From: Heliomarina sp018223035
Lineage (GTDB): Bacteria; Pseudomonadota; Alphaproteobacteria; Rhodobacterales; Rhodobacteraceae
Assembly: GCA_018223035.1 (NCBI GenBank)
Contig: JAAEZD010000007.1
Location: 62,001-126,000, forward strand
Reading direction: 5' to 3'
DNA length: 64,000 nt
Shown: positions 1-8,031 of the stretch, one piece after another
Position numbering within the stretch: the stretch's first letter is position 1
Layout: every line of letters begins with the position of its first letter
The notes under the pieces: generated by a model
What the model saw: only the letters and a program-made list of their open reading frames with translations
Database searches by the model: none
What the model was told of the DNA's origin: nothing
Made by a program: the position numbers and the translations under genes

Positions 1-3000
1 CTGATGAATGCATTGGCGAGGCCAAGCTGGGCCTGTCCAGTCGCATCGATATCGGCCTGGTTGCTGGCCTGGTCATAGGACCCGTCCACATCAGCAACGA
101 TACCACCGGGGCCGGAGGCAGAGGTGGTGATGGTGTAGACGGTGCCGGATTTGCTGGCCTCGCCCGAGGCGGTGAGGGTGCCCGCGAATTCCGGCACGAG
201 CCGCTGGATGCGTTCCACGGTCGCGTCGAAGGTTGCCGAAGCGTCGCCGCTGGTTTCGTCGAAATCCCCGTCTAATGTCGCGGCGATGCCCGCCGAACCA
301 TCGGTGACGAAATTGACGTTCCATTGCTGCTCGGCCGACCGGCTGGCTTGTCCACGGGCCGAGACATCCCCCGCAAGCTGGGGCACAAAGCGTTGCAGAC
401 GCTCAAACGTCGCGTCGAAATCGAGCGCGGCGACGCCGGTCGGCTCTTCGAAACTGCCGTCGAAACTGCCGCCAATCCCGGCGCTGCCGCCGGTTTCAAG
501 GTTGGCCGTCCATGTGAGTTCTTCGGATCTTTCGACATTGCCGCGTGCCGAGATATTGCCTTGTAGTTGCGGCACGAGCCGTTGCAGGCGTTCGAAATTG
601 GCGTCGAGGTCGAGCGATGCCGCGCCTGTCGGCTCTTCGAACCTGCCGTCGAAATTGCCGCTGATCCCGGCGCTGCCGCCGGTGTCGAGGCTGGCGGTCC
701 ATGTCAGTTCTTCAGATCGTTCCACCCGGCCACGCGCCGAGACGTTGCCTTGAAGCTGCGGCACGAAACGTTCGAGCCGTTCGAATACCGCGTCAAGGTC
801 AAGTTCAGCCGCGCCCGAAACCTGATCGAAACTACCATCGAACTGACCTTGCAAGCCCGCCGTACCGCCGGTTTCGACCGAGGCCTGCCACACGGACTCT
901 TCCGAGCGGCTGGCGGTGCCGCGCGCGGTGATAGTGCCGACGAGTTGCGGGACGAGCCGTTCGAGCCGTTCAAAGGCCGCATCAAAGTTCAGGTCGGCTA
1001 TGCCGGTTTCTTCCTCGTAGGTGCCGTCGAAATCGCCTTTGATCCCGACCGTACCACCGGTATTGGCCGTCACGCGCCATTCGCGGGCGGCGGTACGTTC
1101 GGCCTGACCGCGTGCGGTGATATCGCCGACGAGTTGCGGCACAAGCCGCTCAACACGTTCCAAGCCTGCGTTGAAATCGATCTCGGCAGTGCCGGTGGTT
1201 TCATCGAAACTGGCTTCGAGCGTGCTGTCGAGACCGGCAGTGCCGCCGAGTGTGCTGGTTACCGTCCAGTTCGACTGTTCGTTTCGCTCGGCTTCGCCCT
1301 CGGCGCTCAGCGAGCCCTGGATTTGCGGGATAAAGGCCTGCAACTCGCCAACGACGAGCTGATAGGTCGTGTCCACGACACCGTCGGCAGTGTAGGAGCC
1401 ATCGAGATCGAGGCTGGTATCCTGAGGGGCGCGAAGGCTGACCTGCCCGGAAATCGTCTGGTTCTGGTGGGTGACGTCGCCGTTCAGCGTGACAGGGCCG
1501 GGGGCTTCGGGCAGAACACGGCCAAGGTCGTCAAGCGCGGCCTCGAAGGTAAAGCTGCTGTTGGTTGAACTCACGCTGCCATTTGCGTTCGCGGTCAGGG
1601 CTTCGCCGTTCAGCTCGAATTCCCGCAGGGTGATCCCGTCAGTACCACGGGCCACATCCAGAAGGATGGTGGTTTCGCCGCCGATCACCGCATCGGCCTG
1701 TTCGATCCCGGTTTCCAGATCGCGCGCATTGCCGCTGAGGCGGACATCGAAGGAACCGCCAAGCGGTGAGCCTTGTCCTTCGACCTGCGCGGATATCGCC
1801 CCGCCGAGGGAACGACCGGCAAGGCCGGAAAAGCGCGACAGATCCTCGGCATTGACCTCGGCGGAGCCGTCAAGCCGAAAGCCGCTGTTCAACCCGTCGA
1901 TCCGGGTGGTCACGAAAGCGCTGTAATCTGTGCCGGTGAGGGTCACCTCGGTCAGGTCGAGCGTACCGCCGGATTGCCAACCGAACTGGCCGACAAGCTG
2001 GATCGCCTCGCCTACGGCCTGTTGCAGCTTGCCATCGGTAAACAAAAGCTCTTGCGCGCGGGCGTCGATTTCACCGGAGAGCGATGTGGCATCGCCCTGT
2101 TCCAAGGTACCGCTGCCGGTGAGGGTCAGATTGCCGATCTCGACATCGGGGCGCGAGAGGCCGACAACACGGGCCACCAGATCCCACTGGTTGCCTTCAT
2201 CCGCGTCAAAGCCGCCCGCGATATCGAGGCGCTGGATGCTGGTTGCCGGTTCGCCGGTGGGCAAAGTCACCGTGGCGCCTTCTGCCGGGGCGATTTCACC
2301 CTGCAGCATGACGCGGGAAATGGTGCCGCCGGGGGCGAGGCCGAATTCACCGCTCAGATCGAGCGCGGTGGAGGCGACCGAGAACTGCGGGATGCTCAGG
2401 CTGCCGTCGGTGCCGGTTTCGCCCGTCACGGCGATACGGGCGTTTTCGCCGAAGAATTCGTGGAACTTCGGATCGAGCATCGGGGTCAGGTCGCCCTCGA
2501 TCGTCGCGCCGAATGCGGTTCCGCCGCCGCTGGCTTCGTTCAGGGTCACTTGACCGGTCACTCTTTGGGTGCCGTCGGTGGCTAAGCTGAGATCGGCGGT
2601 AAAGTCGCTGACCGGGCCGCGTCCGGCGGCGGTCAGTTCGACCGAGGGTCTGCCGGGAATACCAAGCAGGCCGGAAATCAGACCGTTTTCTTCTTCGGTG
2701 ATGTCGAGGTCGAGCACGATCTCGTTGGTTTCATTGGCGAAACCTGCGGTGAGCGTGATCCGGTCATTGTCGCGGTCAAGCCGGTTGACGGCCAGATCGG
2801 TATCGAGCGCGCCATCGGCCAGCGTCAGGTTGCCTTCGACCGACAGTTCCGCCGCTGTGCCTGCAACAGGTTCGGCAAGGCTGATGCGTTCAACACGCAG
2901 GCTTTCGATATTTACCGCGACCGGCAGTTCCGGGATCTGGAACGGCTGCGCCTCGGCGGTGGGCAGTTCTTCGTCAACGGCGGTTGTCGGGCCGGGGCGG

Positions 3001-3335
3001 CGGGTGACCTCGATGCTTTCCGCCGACAGGTTCTGGATTGAGAGCCGCCCGCGCAAAAGCGCGGAGCGGGTCCAGTCGAGTTCGGCACCGGTCAGGGTCA
3101 GCCAGACGCCGTCGTCGTCGGAGATGATGATCTGCTCGATGGTCGCGGTGGAGCTGAGCGCCCCATTCAGACCGATGACCTGCACGCTGCGGTTATCGCC
3201 GGAGAGAGCGTTTTCGATGAGCCCGTCGATGAAGCCGCCGGTATCGGTATTTTCGACCTGTGCCGCGACGGGCAGCGGGGCCCATGTCAGGCAGAGGGGC
3301 AGCAGGAATGAGCGGGCGAGGGCGGAGATACGCAT
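1..3335 (-). CDS. tamB: TamB, translocation and assembly module protein (3' end outside window)
   Basis: Inner-membrane-anchored periplasmic protein that works with TamA in moving proteins or lipids to the outer membrane. About 1,111 codons are visible on the minus strand; the C-terminal DUF490 end lies beyond position 1. The N-terminus is a hydrophobic signal/anchor (MRISALARSFLLPLCLTW), followed by the family-like stretch DDDGVWLTLTGAELDW near residue 80. Most of the rest is short alternating polar/hydrophobic segments, as expected for the beta-taco fold. Its ATG (3335-3333) shares one base with the TGA of tamA, which fixes the start and implies translational coupling. Residues of roughly 597-1096 form tandem 63-residue repeats, described separately. 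Family assignment rests on tamA linkage and fold pattern and is quite secure. Confidence 0.88.
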   Translation of the reverse strand, partial: MRISALARSFLLPLCLTWAPLPVAAQVENTDTGGFIDGLIENALSGDNRSVQVIGLNGALSSTATIEQIIISDDDGVWLTLTGAELDWTRSALLRGRLSIQNLSAESIEVTRRPGPTTAVDEELPTAEAQPFQIPELPVAVNIESLRVERISLAEPVAGTAAELSVEGNLTLADGALDTDLAVNRLDRDNDRITLTAGFANETNEIVLDLDITEEENGLISGLLGIPGRPSVELTAAGRGPVSDFTADLSLATDGTQRVTGQVTLNEASGGGTAFGATIEGDLTPMLDPKFHEFFGENARIAVTGETGTDGSLSIPQFSVASTALDLSGEFGLAPGGTISRVMLQGEIAPAEGATVTLPTGEPATSIQRLDIAGGFDADEGNQWDLVARVVGLSRPDVEIGNLTLTGSGTLEQGDATSLSGEIDARAQELLFTDGKLQQAVGEAIQLVGQFGWQSGGTLDLTEVTLTGTDYSAFVTTRIDGLNSGFRLDGSAEVNAEDLSRFSGLAGRSLGGAISAQVEGQGSPLGGSFDVRLSGNARDLETGIEQADAVIGGETTILLDVARGTDGITLREFELNGEALTANANGSVSSTNSSFTFEAALDDLGRVLPEAPGPVTLNGDVTHQNQTISGQVSLRAPQDTSLDLDGSYTADGVVDTTYQLVVGELQAFIPQIQGSLSAEGEAERNEQSNWTVTSTLGGTAGLDSTLEASFDETTGTAEIDFNAGLERVERLVPQLVGDITARGQAERTAAREWRVTANTGGTVGIKGDFDGTYEEETGIADLNFDAAFERLERLVPQLVGTITARGTASRSEESVWQASVETGGTAGLQGQFDGSFDQVSGAAELDLDAVFERLERFVPQLQGNVSARGRVERSEELTWTASLDTGGSAGISGNFDGRFEEPTGAASLDLDANFERLQRLVPQLQGNISARGNVERSEELTWTANLETGGSAGIGGSFDGSFEEPTGVAALDFDATFERLQRFVPQLAGDVSARGQASRSAEQQWNVNFVTDGSAGIAATLDGDFDETSGDASATFDATVERIQRLVPEFAGTLTASGEASKSGTVYTITTSASGPGGIVADVDGSYDQASNQADIDATGQAQLGLANAFI
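48..1547 (-). repeat. Tandem 63-codon (189 bp) repeats inside tamB
   Basis: On the + strand the anchor sequence resembling cggcacgagccgttcgagcc recurs at 192, 381, 570, 759, 948, 1137 and 1326, each exactly 189 bp from the next. On the coding strand each unit reads like FDAxFERLxRLVPQLxGxxS, then ARG, a SRSEE-like stretch, TWTAxxxTGGSAGIxGxFDG and SFEExTGxAxL. An eighth, diverged copy (FEAALDDLGRVLPE) lies 183 bp further, at 1509-1547, and traces of another (IDATGQAQL) lie near 17-50. Central copies are the most alike and outer ones more diverged, as expected when an array expands from within. The unit length fits several beta-strands of a beta-helix-like groove. Confidence 0.93.
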
Positions 3336-5227
3336 CAGAATGCCTGTCCTATGCCGATGTAGAATTGCAGCCCGTCATCTGTCGGGCCGTCGACGGGCAG
3401 GGCGAGGTCAAGCCGGATGGGGCCAAAGCCGCCAAGATCGTAACGCACGCCGAGGCCCGCACCGGAGTGGGAATAGGCGTCACTGCTGATGAAGCTGGAG
3501 CTGTCGACCGCGCCGTAGTCGAAAAAGCCGACAACCGAAATCTTGGCCGTGACGCGGGCGCGTACTTCGGCGCTGGCGTTGAGAAAAGAGCGTCCGCCCG
3601 CCACGTCATTGCCGACAGGAATACCAAGCGATTCATAGGGTTGGCCGCGAACGGTGCCCGACCCGCCGGAAAAGAACAGAAGGTCGGGAGAGATCGTCGC
3701 CGGTGCGCCACCCGCGACACTGCCAAGCTGCAATCGCCCGGCCAGCACGATTGAACCGGTTTCGGTCAGGCTGTAATAGGCGCGCCCGTCGACCTTTGCG
3801 GCGATGCCAGAGGTGCTGCCGCCAAAGCCCGCAAACGGGGTCACGGTGCCGTTGACGTAATAACCGCGTGTGGCATCGGTCGGGTTGTCGCGCCGGTCGT
3901 ATTCGGCCCAGAAGGGCAGCTTGATCATGTTGAACTGGCGGTCGTCGCCATAGGCGTCGTTAGACCGGCCAACGCTGGCAAGCAGGGTGGCTTCGGCAAC
4001 AAGCTCGTCGGAAAAGACGCGCCGGACCCCGACACCAAGCTCGAACTGGTCAAGCCGATAGTGTTCGCGTTCGAACCGTTCGAGAGAGCCGAGGTAGAAG
4101 AGGTTGTTGTCCGGCCCCAGCCGCGCCGGGTTGTCGAGTCGGAAGCCCAGACGGCCATCGATCTCTTCATCGCCACCGATGTTGCGAATCTCGGCTTCGA
4201 GCCGCAGCCGTTCGGCCGCACCGAACAGGTTGCGGTGAATCCACGTCGCCGACAGATCGACGCCGGTGGTCGATTGAATCTCGCCACCCAGGGAAATACG
4301 GCGCAGCGGCTGTTCGGTCACCTCGGCGGTGAAATCGAGCGTGCCGTCCGGATTGGGTGTTTCATCTTCGATGATCTGCACGGATTTGAATGTGCCGGTG
4401 CGCCGCAGCCGGTCACCAACCTTGCGCACCGTTTCGGGGCTGTAGGTTTCGTCCCAAGGCAGGCCCGCGATGCGCTGGATCGCCTCGGCGCGCATGCGCT
4501 GGTTGCCGCGAACGCTGAGCTGTCCAAACCTCAGCTTGGGGCCGGGGATAAGTTCGATATCAGCATCCAGCGTCGACCGCTGGTGGTTGGCGACGATGCT
4601 CTGATTTCCGATTTCGGTCTTGGCATAGCCAATGTCGCGCCAGCCGTCGCGCCCTTCGAAGGTCGCTTCGCGGATGATCCCGGTTCCGGCGGGTTTGCCC
4701 GGCGAGAAATCCTCGGGCAGCTCAGTCTCCGGGGCGAGAGGCGCGACCCTTGCCTTACCAAACCGGAATTCCGGCCCGGTATTTACCCGGATCTCAACGC
4801 GGTTGATGCTTTTGGGGACCGTGACACGAGGGATGTCGGCAGCCTCGCGTCCGTCGACGCGGATGCTGACCTCGGGGCTGAAATAGCCCCTGTCGTAAAG
4901 GATCTGAACCATGGTGCGATAGTCGGCCAGCGCGGCGGCAAGGATTTCCTGGGGGCTGGTCAGACCGGTTTCATCGGCCGAGAGCGCGGCGGAACTGTTC
5001 TCGAGCGCCTCGGCAAGTTCGTCGGGCGCGCCGGGCGCGGAAAAGCCGGTTTCGAGTGCGTGCAGCGGCAAGGGCAGGCTTAGGGCGGCGATCGTGGCAA
5101 AAGAGCCGATTGATCCAGAAAAACGACGGATAAAACCCGGATTCCGAAAGTTAATTTTCTTATGCAATGCACCACCCAACCTGTTCCATGGCCACCAGTC
5201 GCCGACCCCAAGATTACCTAGGGGCAT
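3335..5227 (-). CDS. tamA: TamA, Omp85-family outer-membrane translocation protein
   Basis: Outer-membrane barrel partner of TamB. The 630-residue product has an N-terminal signal region (FATIAALSLPLPLHA near residue 50), periplasmic POTRA domains (for example the GPKLRFGQLSVRGNQRM stretch) and a C-terminal 16-strand-type barrel. The conserved Omp85 lid-loop motif is present as SGTVRGQPYESLG, and the protein ends in Phe (YIGIGQAF), the usual outer-membrane insertion signal. The ATG at 5227 is preceded by GAAGG five bases away; a GTG at 5251 would add eight residues, and a TTG about 29 residues into the long form would place the signal peptide at the N-terminus. tamB follows with a one-base overlap. 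Confidence 0.93.
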   Translation of the reverse strand: MPLGNLGVGDWWPWNRLGGALHKKINFRNPGFIRRFSGSIGSFATIAALSLPLPLHALETGFSAPGAPDELAEALENSSAALSADETGLTSPQEILAAALADYRTMVQILYDRGYFSPEVSIRVDGREAADIPRVTVPKSINRVEIRVNTGPEFRFGKARVAPLAPETELPEDFSPGKPAGTGIIREATFEGRDGWRDIGYAKTEIGNQSIVANHQRSTLDADIELIPGPKLRFGQLSVRGNQRMRAEAIQRIAGLPWDETYSPETVRKVGDRLRRTGTFKSVQIIEDETPNPDGTLDFTAEVTEQPLRRISLGGEIQSTTGVDLSATWIHRNLFGAAERLRLEAEIRNIGGDEEIDGRLGFRLDNPARLGPDNNLFYLGSLERFEREHYRLDQFELGVGVRRVFSDELVAEATLLASVGRSNDAYGDDRQFNMIKLPFWAEYDRRDNPTDATRGYYVNGTVTPFAGFGGSTSGIAAKVDGRAYYSLTETGSIVLAGRLQLGSVAGGAPATISPDLLFFSGGSGTVRGQPYESLGIPVGNDVAGGRSFLNASAEVRARVTAKISVVGFFDYGAVDSSSFISSDAYSHSGAGLGVRYDLGGFGPIRLDLALPVDGPTDDGLQFYIGIGQAF

Positions 5228-5432
5228 GAAACCTTCAAGGTAGGTTAGCACGGATTGACAGGCCGTCCAGCCGGTGAAATCAACTTAAACGAGAGTCCGT
5301 GCCGCCTAATCGCAGAGCACGGAATTCAGGGTTGCAGGATCACGGCATCGTGACACGTAGCGAAAGCTGGCCATCGCCGATATTATTCGTTAATCCGGGG
5401 TAGTTCTGGAAACTCTCAAAAATATCGAAAAG

Positions 5433-6380
5433 ATGTCATACCTCGATAACATCCGGACCTTCGTGCGGGTCTATGAGCTGGGAAGCATGTCCGCCGCCGG
5501 ACGCGATCTTCGGATTTCGCCCGCCGTGACCTCGGCGCGGATTTCGCAGCTGGAAAACCATCTGAACGTCAGGCTGTTCCAGCGTACGACGCGCAACCTG
5601 ACCCCGACAGAGCAGGGGCGGGCCTTTTATGGCGGGGCCTGTGCCGTTCTGGAGAAGGTCGAACAGGCCGAGGCCGAGGTCATGAGCCTGACCGACAATC
5701 CGCGCGGATCGCTTTATGTCGCGGCGCCGCTGGGCATGGGCAGGCGGTTGATCGCGCCGCAGGTTGGGCCCTTTCTCGACAGCTATCCCGAGATTGATAT
5801 CCGGTTGAGGTTGAGCGACCGCGTTGTCGACCTGACCACCGAAGGTCTGGATCTTGCGTTCTTTCTTGGGGAACCGGCGGATAGCACGCTGCGCATCCGC
5901 AAGATCGCGGACTGTCGGCGCGTTCTTTGCGCTTCGCCCGAATACATCGACCGGCGCAGCCATCCCGTTACAGGGCAGGACCTTATCAGCGACCGGCATG
6001 AATGCCTGAACCTTCGCTTTCCCGGCGCGACCGAATTTCAATGGAAGCTGCTGACGCCGGACGGGCCGCAGAAATTTGCCATCACCGGACGATGCGAATG
6101 CGATGACGGTGACGTGCTGACCGACTGGGCGCTGAACGGGCGCGGCGTGGTCATGAAACCTGTTTTCGAGATCGCCGAACATCTGCTGTCGGGCTCGCTG
6201 GTCGTGGTGGCAGGCGACACACCACCGACGCCGGTGCAGATGGCCTGCCTTTACACGCATCGCCGCCATCAGGACCCGAAGACGCGTCTGTTCATGGATT
6301 ACACGGTGGAGCGTATCGGAAAGATTGTTAAAGAGGCCGAGAAACGCGTCACGGACCATTCTAAAACCTCTGTGTCATAG
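5433..6380 (+). CDS. LysR-family transcriptional regulator
   Basis: DNA-binding regulator of 315 residues, the usual LysR length. Residues 1-60 form the winged helix-turn-helix (SMSAAGRDLRISPAVTSARI, then SQLENHLNVRLFQRTTRNLT), and residues from about 90 form the type 2 periplasmic-binding-like effector domain. The N-terminus matches the large group of LTTRs that begin with MxxLDNIRTFVRV. The 205-bp gap to divergent tamA could hold both promoters. No obvious target lies beside it on the opposite strand other than tamA, so its regulon is unknown. The ATG at 5433 follows a weak purine-rich GAAAAG. Confidence 0.9.
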   Translation: MSYLDNIRTFVRVYELGSMSAAGRDLRISPAVTSARISQLENHLNVRLFQRTTRNLTPTEQGRAFYGGACAVLEKVEQAEAEVMSLTDNPRGSLYVAAPLGMGRRLIAPQVGPFLDSYPEIDIRLRLSDRVVDLTTEGLDLAFFLGEPADSTLRIRKIADCRRVLCASPEYIDRRSHPVTGQDLISDRHECLNLRFPGATEFQWKLLTPDGPQKFAITGRCECDDGDVLTDWALNGRGVVMKPVFEIAEHLLSGSLVVVAGDTPPTPVQMACLYTHRRHQDPKTRLFMDYTVERIGKIVKEAEKRVTDHSKTSVS

Positions 6381-6453
6381 TGCGAAAGCAGGCTTTAAGC
6401 CCAAATGATTAGAAGATATGAATCCGTAGGGCGACTGGGTACGGGCATCGGAA

Positions 6454-7539
6454 ATGGACTTTACAAACTCGGAAATTGAACGGCTTGAGGCTTTGCGCAG
6501 CCTCGATGTGCTCGACACCCCGCGCGAGGCTGAGTTCGATGATCTGGTTATGCTCGCTTCACGCATTTGCGGAGCGCCGGTTTCGCTGGTCAGCTTTGTC
6601 GATGAGGACCGCCAGTGGTTCAAGGCCAAGACTGGCTTTGACAAGGACCAGACGGACCTGAATTCCTCGATTTGTTCGCGGGTCATGTATGACGACGGCG
6701 TTATCGAGATCGAGGATACCTGGCTCGACGCGCGCACCTCGCAGAACCCGCTGTGTATCGGCGAGGGATCCATGCGTTTCTACGCGGGAGCGCCGTTGGT
6801 GACGGCGGACGGCCACCCTGTTGGTACACTTTGTGTGCTTGATGAAAAACCGCGTGTGCTGGACGAGATGCAGCGCGATACGCTTCGAGTGCTGGCGCGG
6901 CAGGCTATGAAGGAACTGGAATTGCGCAAGGCGCTGCGGGAGCAACAAGTCCTGCGCAAGGAAATGGACCATCGCCTCAAGAATTCTCTGCAATCCGTTT
7001 CTTCGGTGATGCGGCTCTATGCGCGCCAGATCACCGATCCGGTTGCGACCGAAGCGATCGAGGCGATCCAGCGTCGGCTTCAGGCGATTTCCGCGCTTCA
7101 TACCGAAATGCAGGTATCCAGTTCTGACAAAGTCATGTCGCTGGACAGCTATCTGGAACGGATCGTCGGGCATTTGCGACTGTCGGTGCCTGTGAATGTT
7201 ACCATTGAACTCTCGTCCGAACCTGTAGAATTCGGCGCCGAGAAGGCAGCGTCGCTTGGCGTGATCGTCAGCGAAGCTATTGCGAATTCGGTCAAACATG
7301 GCTTTCCGGATGATCGTGCGGGCGTCATCTACGTGCGCCTGTCACGTCAGGTGGACGGGGGCCTGCAACTGGAATGCCGTGATGACGGGGTTGGCAATGC
7401 CGTGCGGGTCAAAGACGAGTCGGGTGTCTCCGGGCTGGGCCGAAGCCTTCTTGAGGCCGCCGCTTCGCAACTGGACGGCACCTTGGAGTCCTCGTTGGAT
7501 GAAAACGGCAGCAGTCTTGTACTGACCTTCCCGGTCTAG
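6454..7539 (+). CDS. GAF-domain sensor histidine kinase, HisKA_2 type
   Basis: Cytosolic sensor kinase of 361 residues with no membrane segment. Residues of about 20-160 form a GAF domain (FYAGAPLVTADGHPVGTLCV is typical). Residues of about 170-245 form the HisKA_2 dimerisation domain, with phosphoacceptor His173 in the motif MDHRLKNSLQ. The C-terminus is the ATPase, with an N-box resembling VSEAIANSVKHGF and a glycine box GVSGLGRSLLEAAA. HisKA_2 kinases in alphaproteobacteria often feed general-stress (PhyR-type) pathways, but no response regulator is adjacent. Its TAG stop overlaps the TAG of convergent uraH through a shared CTAG. Confidence 0.9.
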   Translation: MDFTNSEIERLEALRSLDVLDTPREAEFDDLVMLASRICGAPVSLVSFVDEDRQWFKAKTGFDKDQTDLNSSICSRVMYDDGVIEIEDTWLDARTSQNPLCIGEGSMRFYAGAPLVTADGHPVGTLCVLDEKPRVLDEMQRDTLRVLARQAMKELELRKALREQQVLRKEMDHRLKNSLQSVSSVMRLYARQITDPVATEAIEAIQRRLQAISALHTEMQVSSSDKVMSLDSYLERIVGHLRLSVPVNVTIELSSEPVEFGAEKAASLGVIVSEAIANSVKHGFPDDRAGVIYVRLSRQVDGGLQLECRDDGVGNAVRVKDESGVSGLGRSLLEAAASQLDGTLESSLDENGSSLVLTFPV

Positions 7540-7889
7540 CTGCCGCGATAGGTCGAATAGCCAAAAGCGGAAAGTAGCAGCGGCACGTGGTAATGCGCCG
7601 CTTCGGACATGCCGAAGCGGATCGGGATCATGTCGAGAAAGCGTGGCGTGCCATCCTTGACCGGGTGCTGGTCTAGGTAGTCGCCTACGTGAAAACGCAG
7701 CTCGTAAGTGCCGGTGGCGAAATCCTCTTTCGGCAGGATCGGTGTGTCGGTGCGCCCGTCGTCATTGGTTGAAACAGTGGCGATATGGGCGGCATCGCTG
7801 CCGTCGATCCGATACAGTTCGATACGGATTCCCTGCGCCGGGCAGCCACGGGCGGTGTCGAGAACATGGGTCGTCAGATAGCCGGTCAA
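7536..7889 (-). CDS. uraH: 5-hydroxyisourate hydrolase (transthyretin-like)
   Basis: Hydrolyses 5-hydroxyisourate, the product of urate oxidation, to OHCU, the substrate of UraD. The 117-residue product has the family signatures: N-terminal TTHVLDTARGCPA and C-terminal YSTYRGS, the hallmark tetrapeptide YRGS of the HIU hydrolase branch as opposed to transthyretin. It is divergent from the allantoinase/OHCU decarboxylase fusion across 142 bp, so two consecutive steps can be controlled from one intergenic region. It is convergent with the histidine kinase gene, overlapping by four bases. Confidence 0.96.
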   Translation of the reverse strand: MTGYLTTHVLDTARGCPAQGIRIELYRIDGSDAAHIATVSTNDDGRTDTPILPKEDFATGTYELRFHVGDYLDQHPVKDGTPRFLDMIPIRFGMSEAAHYHVPLLLSAFGYSTYRGS

Positions 7890-8031
7890 ATGATTGCCTC
7901 CAGAGCCATGGGTTTTGTGTGACGCAGGTCGCAGCTTTGTGCAAATGCGAAGTTTTTGACAGTGTTATTGCACATTTTTGAAACCGCGCCTGGGAAAATG
8001 GCTTAGAAACGGCCCATACCCGAGGGGACTT
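7890..8031. promoter_or_regulatory. Divergent promoter region between uraH and puuE-uraD
   Basis: The 142-bp region separates the divergent purine genes. It contains a TTGACA (7956-7961) with no clear -10 partner, and an inverted GTGCAA (7939-7944)/TTGCAC (7968-7973) pair that could be a regulator site. A strong ribosome binding site (GAGGGG) precedes the puuE ATG at 8032. Confidence 0.4.

Noticed and set aside
192..1400. Regular repeats considered as a CRISPR-like array
   Set aside because: The period is an exact multiple of three, the repeats stay in frame inside tamB, and there are no unique spacers.
567..2585. Long plus-strand open frames opposite tamB (for example 567-1568 and 1773-2585)
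   Set aside because: They mirror the tamB codon pattern and inherit its 189-bp periodicity; no start signals or known domains are seen. tamB on the minus strand explains the region.
5340..5353. TCACG-GCAT-CGTGA inverted repeat upstream of the LysR gene
   Set aside because: The stem is only 5 bp, the site does not fit a clear T-N11-A LysR box, and such repeats are expected by chance in GC-rich DNA.
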